Positions 44,234 to 55,238 are shown, numbered from the stretch's first letter. The stretch is 64,000 bases of DNA from Trichosporon coremiiforme (GCA_039545355.1 BCJJ01000032.1:124001-188000), one strand, 5' to 3'. Numbers and translations are program-made. The notes: a model not told the origin generated them from the letters alone.

Positions 44234-46300
44234 ATGTCCAAAGTCATCACCCAGCGATCAACCCACATCGACCACTCCACCCATGCGTCCTCGCTCCAGT
44301 CCACCGCCATGATGCGCGACATCTCCAACAATAACCCCACCCAGCCGACCAAGCCAGCTCCCGGTGTAAACGGCGTCGCTCTGCCCTCCGGTTCGAACAG
44401 CTTGACCAAGCATGACCCACTCAAGAGGACCGTGCTAGGACGCGTCAATGTTAACATTGCGCACAATGCGGCGACCGCAGCAGCTCAGAAGCACCAACGG
44501 ACCACGCGATCAGCTCTGGCCAAGACTGTCCCGCAACCGGCGCCGGCGCACGACGTGTTCGAGTTTGACGCGGGCAAGACGACGACGACGTCCCTCGGCA
44601 AGCGTCTCCGGCTCGACCAGCAGAATGCACGCGATCAGACGCTCTCGAAGCGCGCCCGTGCCGAGGCGTCGCAGCAGGCAGCGCGTCATCTCGAGGAGCA
44701 GGACAAGTGGATCGGCAAGTGGCGCAAAGCCTTCCCTTCTCTCGTCTTCCACTTTGAGCTCGGCGTCGAGGAGGGCATCGGTCGCGGGCTCCGGCAGCGC
44801 GTCCTAGGCATGGGAGCTGTGAGTGTGTGGCTTTAATGGTATGCTGACCGTGACCAGAAAGTCGACCAGTTCTTCTCGCAGCGCGTATCGCATCTCGTGG
44901 TGAAGGGGGCGGCTGCGTCGCCCCAGAAGAAGGCGCCCTCACGGCGGCGCGAGGGCCAGAGTGACAATCCCTTCCTTGACTCTACCGGAGCGACAGATCT
45001 CGTGACGAAGGCGGAGAAGCTGGGCATCAAGGTGTGGACGGTGAAGAGTGAGTTTGGGGGACACGCAAGGTAACTGACAATTGCAGAGCTCACGGAGATG
45101 CTGAACAAGCTCGCGCCGGTGGATAATGAGAAGAACGACTCGCTGTCAAACTTGCTCGCGGACGAGAAGCTGAACGGCACGCGCGAGCGCGATTTCTCTG
45201 CCCCGCGGCCAGACTACTACTACTTCCGGCCAGGGACCAAGTACCTGCTCGTCGAGGACGCGACGGCGCGACACCGACCCGTCATGATCAAAGAGTACAC
45301 GAAGGAGCTCGAGTGGCCAATCATCCACGACCAGTTTCTGCGGTTAACGACATCGTCGCAGCTGCCGCCGAGCGTCGAGCACTCGAAGAACCTGGTGCGC
45401 GACCTGCGTGAGCGAGCGTGGTCATTATATGTCGAGAACACGCCGTTCCGGGGCGAGGAGCCGCCAGTGCCGACTCTCAAGCGGTCCAACTCGCTCCGCG
45501 AAATGCCCGTGACGCCGCTGCCCGAGGAGCTGCCCTACCACGACAAGGCGTCCGGCAACAGTGTCGTCATCACATCCAACATTGCCTCGACGTCGACGGC
45601 GAACATGACCCCGAACGCGTTTGGCCCCAACGGTGCGCTGGTGCTCGGTGCCAACAAGGACCGCGCCATCATGCAGATGAGCAAGCGCGTGCAAGTGTTG
45701 AAGGGCAACGCGCGCATGGCCGCGGGCGTGAGTGCGGGCCGGCGGGAGGAGCGCGAGTCGGAGCGTGAGCGCGTGTCGCGCCGTCGGTCGACGGGGACCG
45801 AGCCAGCGCCAGCAGCGACAAAGGAGTTCTTGTCCCAGACGCAAGTGGTGAACATGCTGCGCCAGCTGCGCGCACCGACGACGCAGACGAAGCCGTCGTA
45901 CGACGAGCGCGTGCGCAACCGCGAGCACGTCGACGCAGGCTACAAGCGCAAGGACCAGGACACGGCGAGCGGCTACTGCGAGAACTGTCGCGTGCGCTAC
46001 AACGATCTCTCAGTGCACATTGCGAGTGGCAAGCACCGCCGGTTCGCGAACAATGCAAAGAACTTTGCAGACCTCGACGACATGCTTCAGTGTCTCCAGC
46101 GGCCGCCGAACCCGCTCATGTGTGTGCCGACGCGGGTGTGTCGGCCGTGTTGGGCGAAGCACGACAAGGACGCGCGCTGTGGCAAGTGTTTGGACGATGA
46201 GGCGCTGTTCTCGTCCCCGAAGAGCACGCCGGGGAGCACGCGGAAGCAGCACTATGCGTTTGCGGAGGCATATGAAGCTTCGAGTCCAAGCCGAGCGTAG
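44234..46300 (+). CDS. DBF4: DBF4, regulatory subunit of Cdc7 kinase (662 aa)
   Basis: DBF4 activates Cdc7; the kinase (DDK) phosphorylates Mcm2-7 to permit Cdc45 loading. Exons are 44234-44818, 44858-45047 and 45087-46300, with two 39-nt introns. The N-terminal part has a BRCT-like motif N region (FPSLVFHFELGVEEG, then VDQFFSQRVSHLVVKG, about residues 170-215), also spanning the first intron. The middle motif M region includes YYYFRPGTKYLLVEDATARHRPVMIKEY. The C-terminal DBF-type zinc finger is GYCENCRVRYNDLSVHIASGKH (C-x2-C-x9-H-x5-H, about residues 555-576). All three family motifs are in the expected order. A Cys-rich segment after the finger (VCRPCWAKHDKDARCGKC) is an extra possible metal site. 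Confidence 0.95.
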
Positions 46301-46679
46301 CGGCGCCCGAGCGCCGACCGGAGGGAGGCGTGGGCGGCCGGAGAGAGAGCAGGGCGAGTGAGGGTTCAGAGTAGCCCGTTGAGACATTCAGTGCGCCCAG
46401 CATTAGTTGGGCGCGAGTATAACATTAGATAGCATTTTCTTCTTCACGCTGCACAGTCGTGTTCTGTTGATAGCATTGTAATGCATGGCATATAGTACCG
46501 AGTGCCGCGGGTTTCGAGCGTCCGCCGCGGGCGGGCAGGAGAGACGAGCGGCTACAGCATGAGTGGCGAGCGGTGAGAGACCTATGAGCGGCGAGAGAGG
46601 AGTGAGAGCGAGGAGTAAGAGAGCGGGACAGAGGGAGACGTGAGAGCGACAGGTGTTACGAGTGCATAGAGTATGGAGT
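46301..46679. other. Convergent intergenic region
   Basis: This lies between the 3' ends of DBF4 and the SDR gene. Bases 46510-46670 are rich in GAGCG/GAGAG low-complexity sequence. No gene or RNA was recognised. Confidence 0.55.
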
Positions 46680-47606
46680 CTACTTGGTCTTCGGGGGATC
46701 ATGGCTCCATCCAAGAACACGTTCAGCCTTGGCACTCGTCCACGCAGCGGCTCTCGCGTTCTTCCCAAAGTACTCTTCGTCGATCTCTCCATCGGGCCAA
46801 TACCTTCTCAGCAGTTCCACAGTCCCCGCCCTCTCACCCCCCTCTTCTCCCTTCTTCCGCTGTCTCTCAACGCTGCCTTCCCAACAAGTCTCCGGCGCGA
46901 CAATGTTGAATACCTCGTGTCCCGCCCAGTCTCCCTTCGTAAGAGCCAGGACACAGGCTCGGGCACAACTCTCGTACGAGACCCAGGAGAAGATATCCGT
47001 ACTCGTGCAGTCTGGCCAGGCCGTTTCGTAGGTTTCGCGGACCATGTGGAACCGCAAACTCGCCACGCGCGTCCCGGGCGCCCAGCGACATATGGCAGTG
47101 GCTTGGAGTTCGCACTCGGCCTTAGAGATGGCGTAAGCGTCCTCGGGTTTCTTCTCCACGTCCTCATCAATTGGGAAATGGGAGAAAGACGTGTGCCCTT
47201 CGGGAGAAAAGGAGAGGCCATGGGCGTTGACACTCGAGGCCTGGACTAGACGTTTGATGTTGTGGTCGGTACTGGTCCTCAAGATGTTGTAGGACGAACA
47301 GACGTTGATGGCATGCAACTTTCTGTCGTCCAGATCATCGCGAGGATTGGGAATGGCTCCAAGGTGGATGACGCCGTCGAACTTATCTTTGAACAAGGAG
47401 TCGACGAAGGAGAGGTCGGTCAGGTCGCCCTTCAAGAAAGTTAATGACGGATGAGGGAGGGACGGGGTGAAACCTGCTGCCGTAGTGGGTAGAGTTGAGG
47501 GGAGGGCAACGACGTCGGTTGCCAAGACTGTATGACCCGACTCGAGGAGGTGGGATAACGTGTGGGTGCCGATTCGACCACAAGCTCCAGTCAAGAGAAT
47601 GTGCAC
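46680..47606 (-). CDS. Extended-SDR NAD-dependent epimerase/dehydratase, 5' start unresolved (about 309 aa visible)
   Basis: The visible exon encodes a nearly complete extended short-chain dehydrogenase. It begins at the first strand of the Rossmann fold (HILLTGACGRIG, the G-x2-G-x2-G NAD site), then shows FLKGDLTD, GVIHLGAIPNP, the active-site Ser region (VQASSVNAHG) and YAISK (catalytic Tyr-x3-Lys). It resembles uronate dehydrogenase or UDP-sugar epimerase-like proteins, but the substrate is not readable. The coordinates start at a GTG; no in-frame ATG precedes the first strand in this exon. A splice acceptor (CTGACAG) sits just upstream, and a GTAAGT donor near 47680 could join an upstream exon, so the true start probably lies further 5'. 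See the finding on the 22-bp duplication. Confidence 0.8.
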   Translation of the reverse strand: MHILLTGACGRIGTHTLSHLLESGHTVLATDVVALPSTLPTTAAGFTPSLPHPSLTFLKGDLTDLSFVDSLFKDKFDGVIHLGAIPNPRDDLDDRKLHAINVCSSYNILRTSTDHNIKRLVQASSVNAHGLSFSPEGHTSFSHFPIDEDVEKKPEDAYAISKAECELQATAICRWAPGTRVASLRFHMVRETYETAWPDCTSTDIFSWVSYESCARACVLALTKGDWAGHEVFNIVAPETCWEGSVERQRKKGEEGGERAGTVELLRRYWPDGEIDEEYFGKNARAAAWTSAKAERVLGWSHDPPKTK

Positions 47607-48114
47607 TTGTCTGTCAGTCTCACACTCCCCCGTGTTGTCTACAGGCCGACAAACAGCCAGAGCAGCCTCGAGAACTTACTCTTTGACTTGTTGTTTTCTC
47701 CAGTTACGCGAGCACGCCCAAAATTGAGAGACTGGGAGACTGGGATATAGATGGATCAGGCGTGACGTATAGATGGATCAGGCGTGACGTTGGAGCAGGA
47801 GTGACGACAGTTGAGTTGGCAACTGGTATGAGTCGCATGAGTTGAGGCGGTGGGCACCATCAATCGGCCAGAGCCGGGCCGACCACCCGGCCAACTACGC
47901 CGATATCTCGGCCACTTGTTGTCCTCACCATTCGTATTACTTTCGACCGAATCAGTGCACTCTCGCTCGCCCGCAGTTGGCCAAAGAAACCCATGGTGCA
48001 TTCTATTATGTGTATGTGCTCTACACTGTCCGCGCTCACTCTCACGCCCAGACCCACGCCGGAGTGACGCAGCCTCAGCCTCAGTCTACTCGGCCGCGCT
48101 CCGCTCGGCCGCGT
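47607..48114. other. Region between the SDR gene and the end of CAS1
   Basis: This contains the probable upstream exon and promoter of the SDR gene, the 22-bp duplication (47746-47789) and the CAS1 3' flank. No further gene is supported. Confidence 0.5.
47746..47789 (+). repeat. Perfect 22-bp tandem duplication
   Basis: Two head-to-tail identical copies span 47746-47767 and 47768-47789, each ending in GGCGTGACG. They lie upstream of the SDR gene. Because 22 is not a multiple of three, the duplication shifts any reading frame that crosses it. Confidence 0.9.
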
Positions 48115-50957
48115 CTAGTACAGCCAATTCGCCACCCACAGACCGAGCAGCACCAGGCCCAGCTTCACGCTCAGATGCGCCTGAGCGAGTGACCTGATAT
48201 TGCTGACTACGGACAACACAGTGTGCTGGCTCCACCGCACCGGCGCGTCGTACCCCGTCACGGCTGCCCCGTTGTCGCGGAAGTATCCGCTGTTGTCGAG
48301 CGCCGTGTTCGGACTGGCTGGGGTTTCGAGTGGCTGCTCTGCCGAGCCCGATCCCGAGCCCGAGCCTCCCTCAGCCTCCTCGCCCTCCTTCGCCCGGTCC
48401 ATTAGGGGGATCTCATCCTGCTGTGTCGGAGCCGTGGCCGGAGGGGGTAAGCGCTCCTTGCCCTTGCCCTTGCCGATGATCCAGGTCGTGATCTCGCCCG
48501 TGGCGCCCGAGACGAGCCAGGAGAGGTAGATGAAACACACTGTCGAGATGGCGAGGTTGACGGGGCGATACTCTGGCGGCAGCACAAGCAGAATCGCCTT
48601 CGTGTCTGCTGCGAGCCAACCGTGGAACTGCAGGATGAACGTCTCGAGCGAGATCTGGCCGACCCAGCAGAACAGCAGCGACGAGTGCTGCCTCAGCCGC
48701 GCCGAGGCGTTGCGCAGCACAACGTAGCCCAGAATCGGCACGATGGACACATACGCGTGGTACTTGTTGTACACAAACTTGCTCTCCAGGTGCAGCTCGT
48801 ACCAGAAGTACCACACCAGTGCGGCCACGGACGCGACGCACGCGCCGCCCCTCAGCTGGTTGAAGTAGGGCTGCTCTGTAAGCCGGTGCTCCTTCGCCTT
48901 GATGTAGGCGTAGGCCGTGAGCATGCCGCCCCACACAATGTAGAGGTCGAGCGTGACGCGGAACGTCCACTCGCGCGCCATCCACTGGATCTTGAAGACG
49001 GCGTTCAGGAACGCAAACAGGTACTCCATCAGGAAGGAGTAGTGCATGAAGGCCGCGATGGCAATGGCGCTCAGCACGAGCTTCGGCAAGAGGAACGCCG
49101 CGCGGTCGTTGTACTGCGACCCTAACGCCATCACGCCGTAGATGATCAGGTACCACCAGCTCACGAGCGGGGCAAAGTAGTAGAACACGTAGTTTGTGTT
49201 CATCGTGTAGGGGAGCACGACCGACAGCAGGTTCAAGCGCACGAGTACCGTCGCCACGCGTTGTAAGCCGAAATCGGCCTTCTTGTAGTAGAAGAAGAAG
49301 TGCCCGTAGCCCGTCATGAACAGGTATGCCGCGACGAGGACGCGAATCGGGTTGTAGATGCCAGAAATCTTGGACGCGCCGACAAAGTGGTAGATCAGGA
49401 TGGCAACTGCATGTTAGCTTGATTCCTGCGCAGACCTCAGCTACTCACTCTGCATCCACCCTTTCCACTCATCGGTCAGGTCGCGGTTCAGGAAACCTAA
49501 ATCCTTGCCACGGTTCCGAACCGTCGCAAGTCCCGCAACCAGACACAGGGCGCTGAGAATGGTGAACACCTTGGGGTCCCAGTCCTTGTTCTCCTTGAGG
49601 AACATGGTCGTGCGATCCGTGAACCATAAGTACGTGACGGAGAGGCCGAACGTGCTCATCGCGAGCGCTGCCTTGGTGCCGGGCACGAAGCGCTGGAAGG
49701 GCGAGTGCGCTGGCAGCTTATGGCCAAAGTAGGCAACGAGCGGAGACCACACAGACAAGAAGAGCAGGAGCAGGCCCTGCAGCGGGCGCACGTAGCTGTA
49801 GCGCCGGCAGCAGGTCGAGGGCTGGCCCATGCCGTCCTTGCGCAGAGCGTCCGCGCAGCGCCACGACAGCAGGATCTCGGCCTGCTTGTTCATGATCTTG
49901 TCGCTGAAGTGGAGTCCGTCGTCGCTCTCCGAATCGACGATGAGGTCGTTCAACACCGTCGGGAGCACGACGGGCGGCGGGTTCTCGTGCTGCAGGCGCG
50001 CAGACAGGTCCGCGTTCATCGCCTCGACGTCCGAGTGCAGGATCGTCGCGGCGCGCTCGGGCGAGAGCTTCTCGTCGACCGGGTCGGGGACGGGGAGGAA
50101 AACGACCGTGTCGGCGAGCGCGAAGTTGTTCTCCGCGTTGGGCTTGTCCTTTGACCGTGCCGGCGCCGAAGAAGGAAGTAACCCGGGCATGCGGAACTCG
50201 AGGCTCTGGTCCATCGTGTCCCACGGCGTCTGCAGCGCGGCATCTGGCTGGCCTTGGTGCTCGCGCAGCAGGTCGAAGGTCGAGTGGATCGCTGTCGTCC
50301 ATGCCGAGAGTCCGCCGGACGAGGGATTGCGCAGGTACCACAGACCCGAGCCCATGACGAGCATGCTGAGGGGCTCCTTCGGCGTGGACTTGAGGAACGC
50401 GACCGTCTCCGTCGAGTTCAGATACGGGTCCCACCAAAAGTCGAGGTTCAGGCGGTGGCCGTCCTTGGACTTGACGACAGCGCCGCGGTTCGTGTGCTTG
50501 TCGCCGTCCTTCTCCCACTTTGGCGTGTAGTTTTTGCCACCGTCGATGGCGCGGACCGCGGCAAAGTACAGTTGCCGCACGTTCGAGTCGCCGATGAACA
50601 CTGCTCGCCGGTCGTGCCGTCCCGTCAGACCCCGCGTGTTGCTCGTCGTGCCGGTCAGACACTGCGAGATCTCGGTCCCCTTCAGCGCCTGCTGGTAGCA
50701 GCCTGTATGTCAACAGCCAGCAAAATACAGTACTCACCCTCTGGCTGCCAGACCTTGTACGTCCCCGGATCCAACCACCGTCCGGTCGTCAGAAGCGCGC
50801 CGCAGTGATACGGGTCAGGGTAGTCAAGGAAGCCCCATCGCATGAGGTTGCCGAGGATGACAGCGGCGAGGACGGTGATGCAGGCGTAGCTGTACCATAT
50901 CGGGTTGAGGCGGGCTTGGCTCGCGCTCTGACGAGCCTGACCGCTTTGAGGCGGCAT
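48115..50957 (-). CDS. CAS1: Cas1-type polysaccharide O-acetyltransferase (921 aa)
   Basis: Cas1p-family proteins O-acetylate surface polysaccharide (glucuronoxylomannan in Cryptococcus; CASD1 is the sialic-acid counterpart in animals) in the Golgi. Exons are 50957-50738, 50702-49449 and 49406-48115; introns are 35 and 42 nt. An N-terminal membrane helix (about residues 20-38) leads to a luminal SGNH/PC-esterase domain with FIGDSNVRQ (catalytic Ser, about residue 112) and DDGLHFSD (Asp-x2-His, about 337). A ten-or-more helix membrane domain follows, including [17 protein letters not shown] and [16 protein letters not shown], which are strongly conserved in the family. The acidic/Gly-Ser C-terminal loop precedes a last helix. 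Domain order and length match fungal CAS1. Presence of the gene fits a capsule- or GXM-producing yeast. Confidence 0.95.
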
Positions 50958-51828
50958 ACCGAGACGTGTTCGGGGTGCGCGAAAACAGCTTTCCAAGACA
51001 GGCGGCGCGTGTGATTGCAGAGAGCCTGGCGGAGGAAAGTAAATCTAGTGGTGGATGATCGCCTTGTGCCGTGCGAGCGACGGGGGCGGTGGAGGGTGGC
51101 GAGGGGCGACTCGGAATGGGGATGTCGCTGTTGTGCCCTGCCGATTGAGAGTAGAGTGATGTGTAGATGGACAAAGGGAGGGAAAGGAAGATGCAGACTG
51201 AAATGTTGGGATGGATCGGTGACGGCTACGCTACGAGTGAGCGACGTTTCACGCGGGGTGGACGGGCAAGATATTTCAGGGCAGCCGTGTCCATGTGCAA
51301 GTCGCCAGCCTGGGCTCACTGGGCTCATCGAGCTCGTTGGGCTTCCTCACTCAGCCCTCACTCAGGAAGCACTCAGGCATTCGTACTACCTGTGATCTGC
51401 AGTCCCTTACGGCATCCAACTTTCAGACCGTCCTCCATGCAACCCACTCGCATCAACATCAACACCCCTCATGTCGGCGCATCAGTGCGCGCTATCCAGG
51501 ACCCAGTTACGTTCGGCACAACGCTACGTTCGCATACACGCTGCAACGGCGCTAGTGATCCCAATTCACTCTGCCGATTTAACTTCCAGTGACCTTGGCA
51601 CACGCGCGCGCACGACTGTCCTCACCTCGGTAATGCGACTGACAAGCTCAGAGCCTGCCCCAACCAACTCTAATCGTTATGCTTGCTTTACGTATGGCAT
51701 AAGAATGGCAGTGTGTTATGTATGACTACAAGGTACTGTTTGAGCAACATGGTGCTCAGACAAGCTATCAATAACCAAAGGGAGAAGAGGTGTCGCCGCA
51801 GACGGTAGGCACAAAGTCAGTCCGTCCA
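50958..51828. other. Region upstream of CAS1
   Basis: This holds the CAS1 promoter and leader and the 3' flank of the next minus-strand gene. Short overlapping open frames only; no gene, RNA or clear regulatory site was recognised. Confidence 0.5.
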
Positions 51829-54367
51829 TCAGCCGTTCAAAAGATACTTCACCACACTGCTGACCTGCTCGCCGATCTTCACCATCCCGTCCATCACACC
51901 AACGCGGCGCTCAAGCTCCAGACGCTTCTTCTCCTGCTCCTCCTTGCCCCGGTTGAGGTACTCGAGGACGGTGCCGGCGGCGGCCATTGCGTCTCGGGTC
52001 TGCTCCGGATAACCCTTAAGCAGGTCGGACAGCTCGGCTTGCAGGGCGGATGCGCCGCCGTTGTCGTCCTTCGACTTCTGAGGACCTCCACTCTCAAGTT
52101 CGTCGGCCGAGGCGATTCCGTCGAGAACCTTCAGCGTCTTGATCACGAACGCATCGATCCTCGGGATGTTGAAGCCCCTAGACGTTAAGGTGCCCTCCAG
52201 CTCACGACTGGTAATGACCGCCTCGTCCGTGGCGTACAGATCAGCCTGCAGCTGTCGCCGCACTTGGTCAAGATCGGTGGCAATCAGGCAAGTGTGAGCG
52301 ATCCAGTTCTCCCTCCCGTGCTTGACAAAGACATTCTTGACGAGATCGATCTGCGCGCGAAGAGTAGTGGGCCCAGGCGTGACAGGAACCGCCGCGCCAT
52401 TGGGAGCAGCGCTCTTGGCGGACGCTTCGGCGCGTGCACGCTTGCTGGAGGGTGAGTCCTCAGGCACACCCGAGGGTCTAGTCAAAAGTCAGTACAAATC
52501 ACAGTCGTGAGTAACCAGTCGTTAAACGTACGTCGTATCTTGAGCGTCACGCTCTCGTTTGCGAGTGCGATCACTTCCTGGCGATGCAGCTTGAGTCTCC
52601 ACAGCGTAAGCGGGCAGGTCAGGGAAGTCTTGAGCAATACTTTTCGGGATCAGCTGGTCAGAAGTCGATTCAACAACTGTAAGCGTCCCCGGCCATCCCC
52701 GCCAGATGGTGAGGTCTTCGGCATTCTTCTTGGCGAAGGGCGTGTCGAGCTTGATCGGTTGACGGTGAAGGGTCTTCACAGCGTCTGCATTAGACGGCTT
52801 GGACTCAGCAAACGCCACGAAGGCGAAACGTGGGTGCACAGGAGGAATGGAGAAGATGTCGACAGAAACGCTGGCTGTCAGTTCACGCCGGCGGACGAAA
52901 CTCACATCTCGCCGAACTGCGCGAACAAGATCCCCAGGTCCTTCGCTGAGGCGCTGTCCGGGAAGCTGGATATTAGCACAGTCACACTGGGTCTCCCTTG
53001 CCCTCAACTTACTTTGTGACGCAAAGAGCATCCGCGCGAGGTCGAATGCCCTCGTCTTCCGGCTCAGCCTGCTGCTCCGCATCGTGGTCGTGATCGACAG
53101 ACGGCATGGGGGAGGGCACAGCTGGCGACGGGCCTGTAGGTGGTGGCGATGGCTCGCGAGGTGGAGGGGGCTTTGGACGCTCGAAGGGCAACTTGCGAAA
53201 GCTGGGGTCTGCGTCGCCGTGCTGCCAAGGGCCAGGAATGGCACTCGATCCAGGCAGGGGGTCGCCACCGCCAGGGCGGTTGTAGATGTCCTCTAAAGAG
53301 CGTTCCTTCTTGCGTTTCGTATATGAGTTGGTCGCAGCAACGGTGGCGATCTTCTCCGCAAGAACCCAACCTTCGACTGCGTTACTGCGCGGGAGCCACA
53401 CGACCGTCAGCTGCGCCTCGAGGAATTCGGTGCAAATTTCTCGCCACAGTTTGCAAAACTTGATGCTTTCTGGTCGACTCGACGTGTCCAGACTGATGAT
53501 GGCGCACGGTGACGAGGTGAAGAGGATGAACTCTTGGTTAATCGGCTTCTGGTTGCGGATGCTCTGCTGCAGCTGCTCGCGGAAGCCCTCCACAGCCTTG
53601 AGCATTGCGCCCAGCTCGGTTCCCAGAGCATCTGTGTGACCGACGAAACCGCGCATCTTGGATCGACTCATACCCTCGTCGAGGATCCACTCCACCGCGG
53701 CCGCCCAGCCTTCTCCGGCTCTGTTCGAACCCTCCGCGTACCACAAACTCTCCGACTTGCCGTCCTGGCAGATCGCCCGATGCAGAGCAATTGCGTCGTC
53801 TGGGTTGACTGTAATGTGCTTCGTCATCGGGAGCTCGCTCGGCGGCAGGTCGTAGACAGTCGTCGTGTAGTCGCCGATCATCACTTGCTTGTTGCCAGTC
53901 AGTATCGGCTGATCAGACACGTCTCCGCCGCGGTTCTTGGGGGGAAGGAAAGAGGCAGGAGATTGTGCGTAGCTGGTGCTCGGGGTCGGCATGCGGGTGT
54001 CGAGGCCAGAGGGTGCGGAGGGGTCGTATGGAGCGACATTACTCGGCTGATACGGATCGTACACGTCGTCGTACTTCCGGCTGCCGTCGTAGGATGGCGT
54101 GGATGTGAGGGGAGACCCCGTGACTGCAGGGTTGTATTCCTCGTATGGGGAGCGATAGCTGGAAACGTTCGCGGGCGGAAGCGTGGGAGGCGGCATTCCT
54201 GGGGCTAGCGTTGGGCGCGGTGGGGGCGCACCATAGGCTGAGCGAGGGGGGAAAGGAGGCAGAGGTGGACGAGGGGGTGGCGGGCGTCCCAGCCCGAAAG
54301 GCGCCGAGGGGTTGTACCCCCCTGACGAGGATGCGGGGTTGTACCCTCCGCCGTTGTTGTAGCTCAT
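51829..54367 (-). CDS. RNase H-like plus RRM fusion protein (800 aa)
   Basis: Exons are 54367-53013, 52965-52906, 52870-52532 and 52477-51829, joined in frame; introns are 47, 35 and 54 nt. The N-terminal 150 residues are Gly/Pro/Tyr-rich and disordered. Residues about 175-375 have the layout of a retroelement-type RNase H fold: SLWYAEGSNRAGEGWAAAV, GTELGAMLKAVEGF, FILFTSSPCAIISL and VVWLPRSNAVEGWVLAEKIA. The first Asp is Glu, the second catalytic Asp is Ser, and the His/Asn/Asp of the last motif are lost, so catalysis is unlikely. An RRM follows across the introns, with RNP2-like LCVTNF and RNP1-like RFAFVAF. The C-terminal part has a coiled-coil stretch (about residues 730-780). The likely role is RNA or RNA:DNA binding in the nucleus (inference). 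Confidence 0.82.
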
Positions 54368-54757
54368 CCGGAGACTGTCGAGTTAGTGTCGGTGGGTTGG
54401 TCATTATCTTACGTGTTCCTGGAGAGGTGAGGTGAGGTTACGGAGGGTAAGGAATAGATTAGAACGTCAGCAGAGCTTGAAGCCTCTTCGAAGTTAGATG
54501 GTGAGGTAGGTAGTAGGTAGTAGGGTAGCGGAAGGTGAATGGATCCCCTGTGGTGTGCTGAGTAGGCGATACGAGTAGACGTGTAAGAGTGATGAGGTTG
54601 GTAACCCGGTTGTTGGCTGACCCATCGTATGTCACCTTTGGGCGGGCCGGAGATCGGCCTTTGTTTAATCCCGCCCTTTACAAAAGTCAGCGGTTCGGCT
54701 ACCAGGACCGTCAACCGCGGCGAGCTTCTCGTATATCTTGCACCAATCTTGTCAACA
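54368..54757. other. 390-bp bidirectional promoter region
   Basis: This separates the divergent starts of the RNase H-like/RRM gene and the small membrane protein. It contains a GTAG-type simple repeat near 54508-54530. No other feature was seen. Confidence 0.55.
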
Positions 54758-55063
54758 ATGGCGCCTCTCAAGGGTGATGCTGCGCGTCTGAGGGTGAGTG
54801 TTTGTTGAACTTGAGCCTGGTCAAGCGCTGATGACAAGACCATTATCGTTTCTTTCCCCCTCCTGGTCGTTACCAGCGCCATTTTGTACCGCCGAGGTGA
54901 GTTCCCGGAGTAATCTCCCGCTGACCTAACAGAGTACATGGGCGAGGAGCAGCGCAAGATCCCGAGGCCGGACTCGAAGGACCGGATTCTCCAGACCGGG
55001 GGCGTTCCTTGGGAAACGCAGAACCAACAACAACAGGAGTCATCGGAGACCAAGTCGTTCTAG
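54758..55063 (+). CDS. Small single-pass membrane protein of unknown function (74 aa)
   Basis: Exons are 54758-54793, 54839-54896 and 54933-55063, with introns of 45 and 36 nt. The joined protein starts MAPLKGDAARLR, continues with one membrane helix (TIIVSFPLLVVTSAILYRR) and ends in a hydrophilic, Gln/Ser-rich tail (IPRPDSKDRILQTGGVPWET, then a QQQQ run). The topology and size resemble small mitochondrial inner-membrane or respiratory assembly proteins, but I do not recognise a specific family. Each junction has good donor (GTGAGT) and acceptor signals, and an ordinary single-frame search would miss the gene. It converges on MIC10, whose product is also a small mitochondrial membrane protein; that neighbourhood is only suggestive. 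Confidence 0.65.
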
Positions 55064-55238
55064 ACATCCCCCCCTCCCTTGGTTTCCGTCTTTAATCATC
55101 CGTTCTACTCTCCACTATAGCATTGTACACAGCATATCCTCTCAACCTTCATGAATCACAGCATTGACACGAGCACCGCACATTCACGTCCGTGGTTCTA
55201 GCATAGCATAACTCTAGAGAATAATCTCATTTTTGCAT

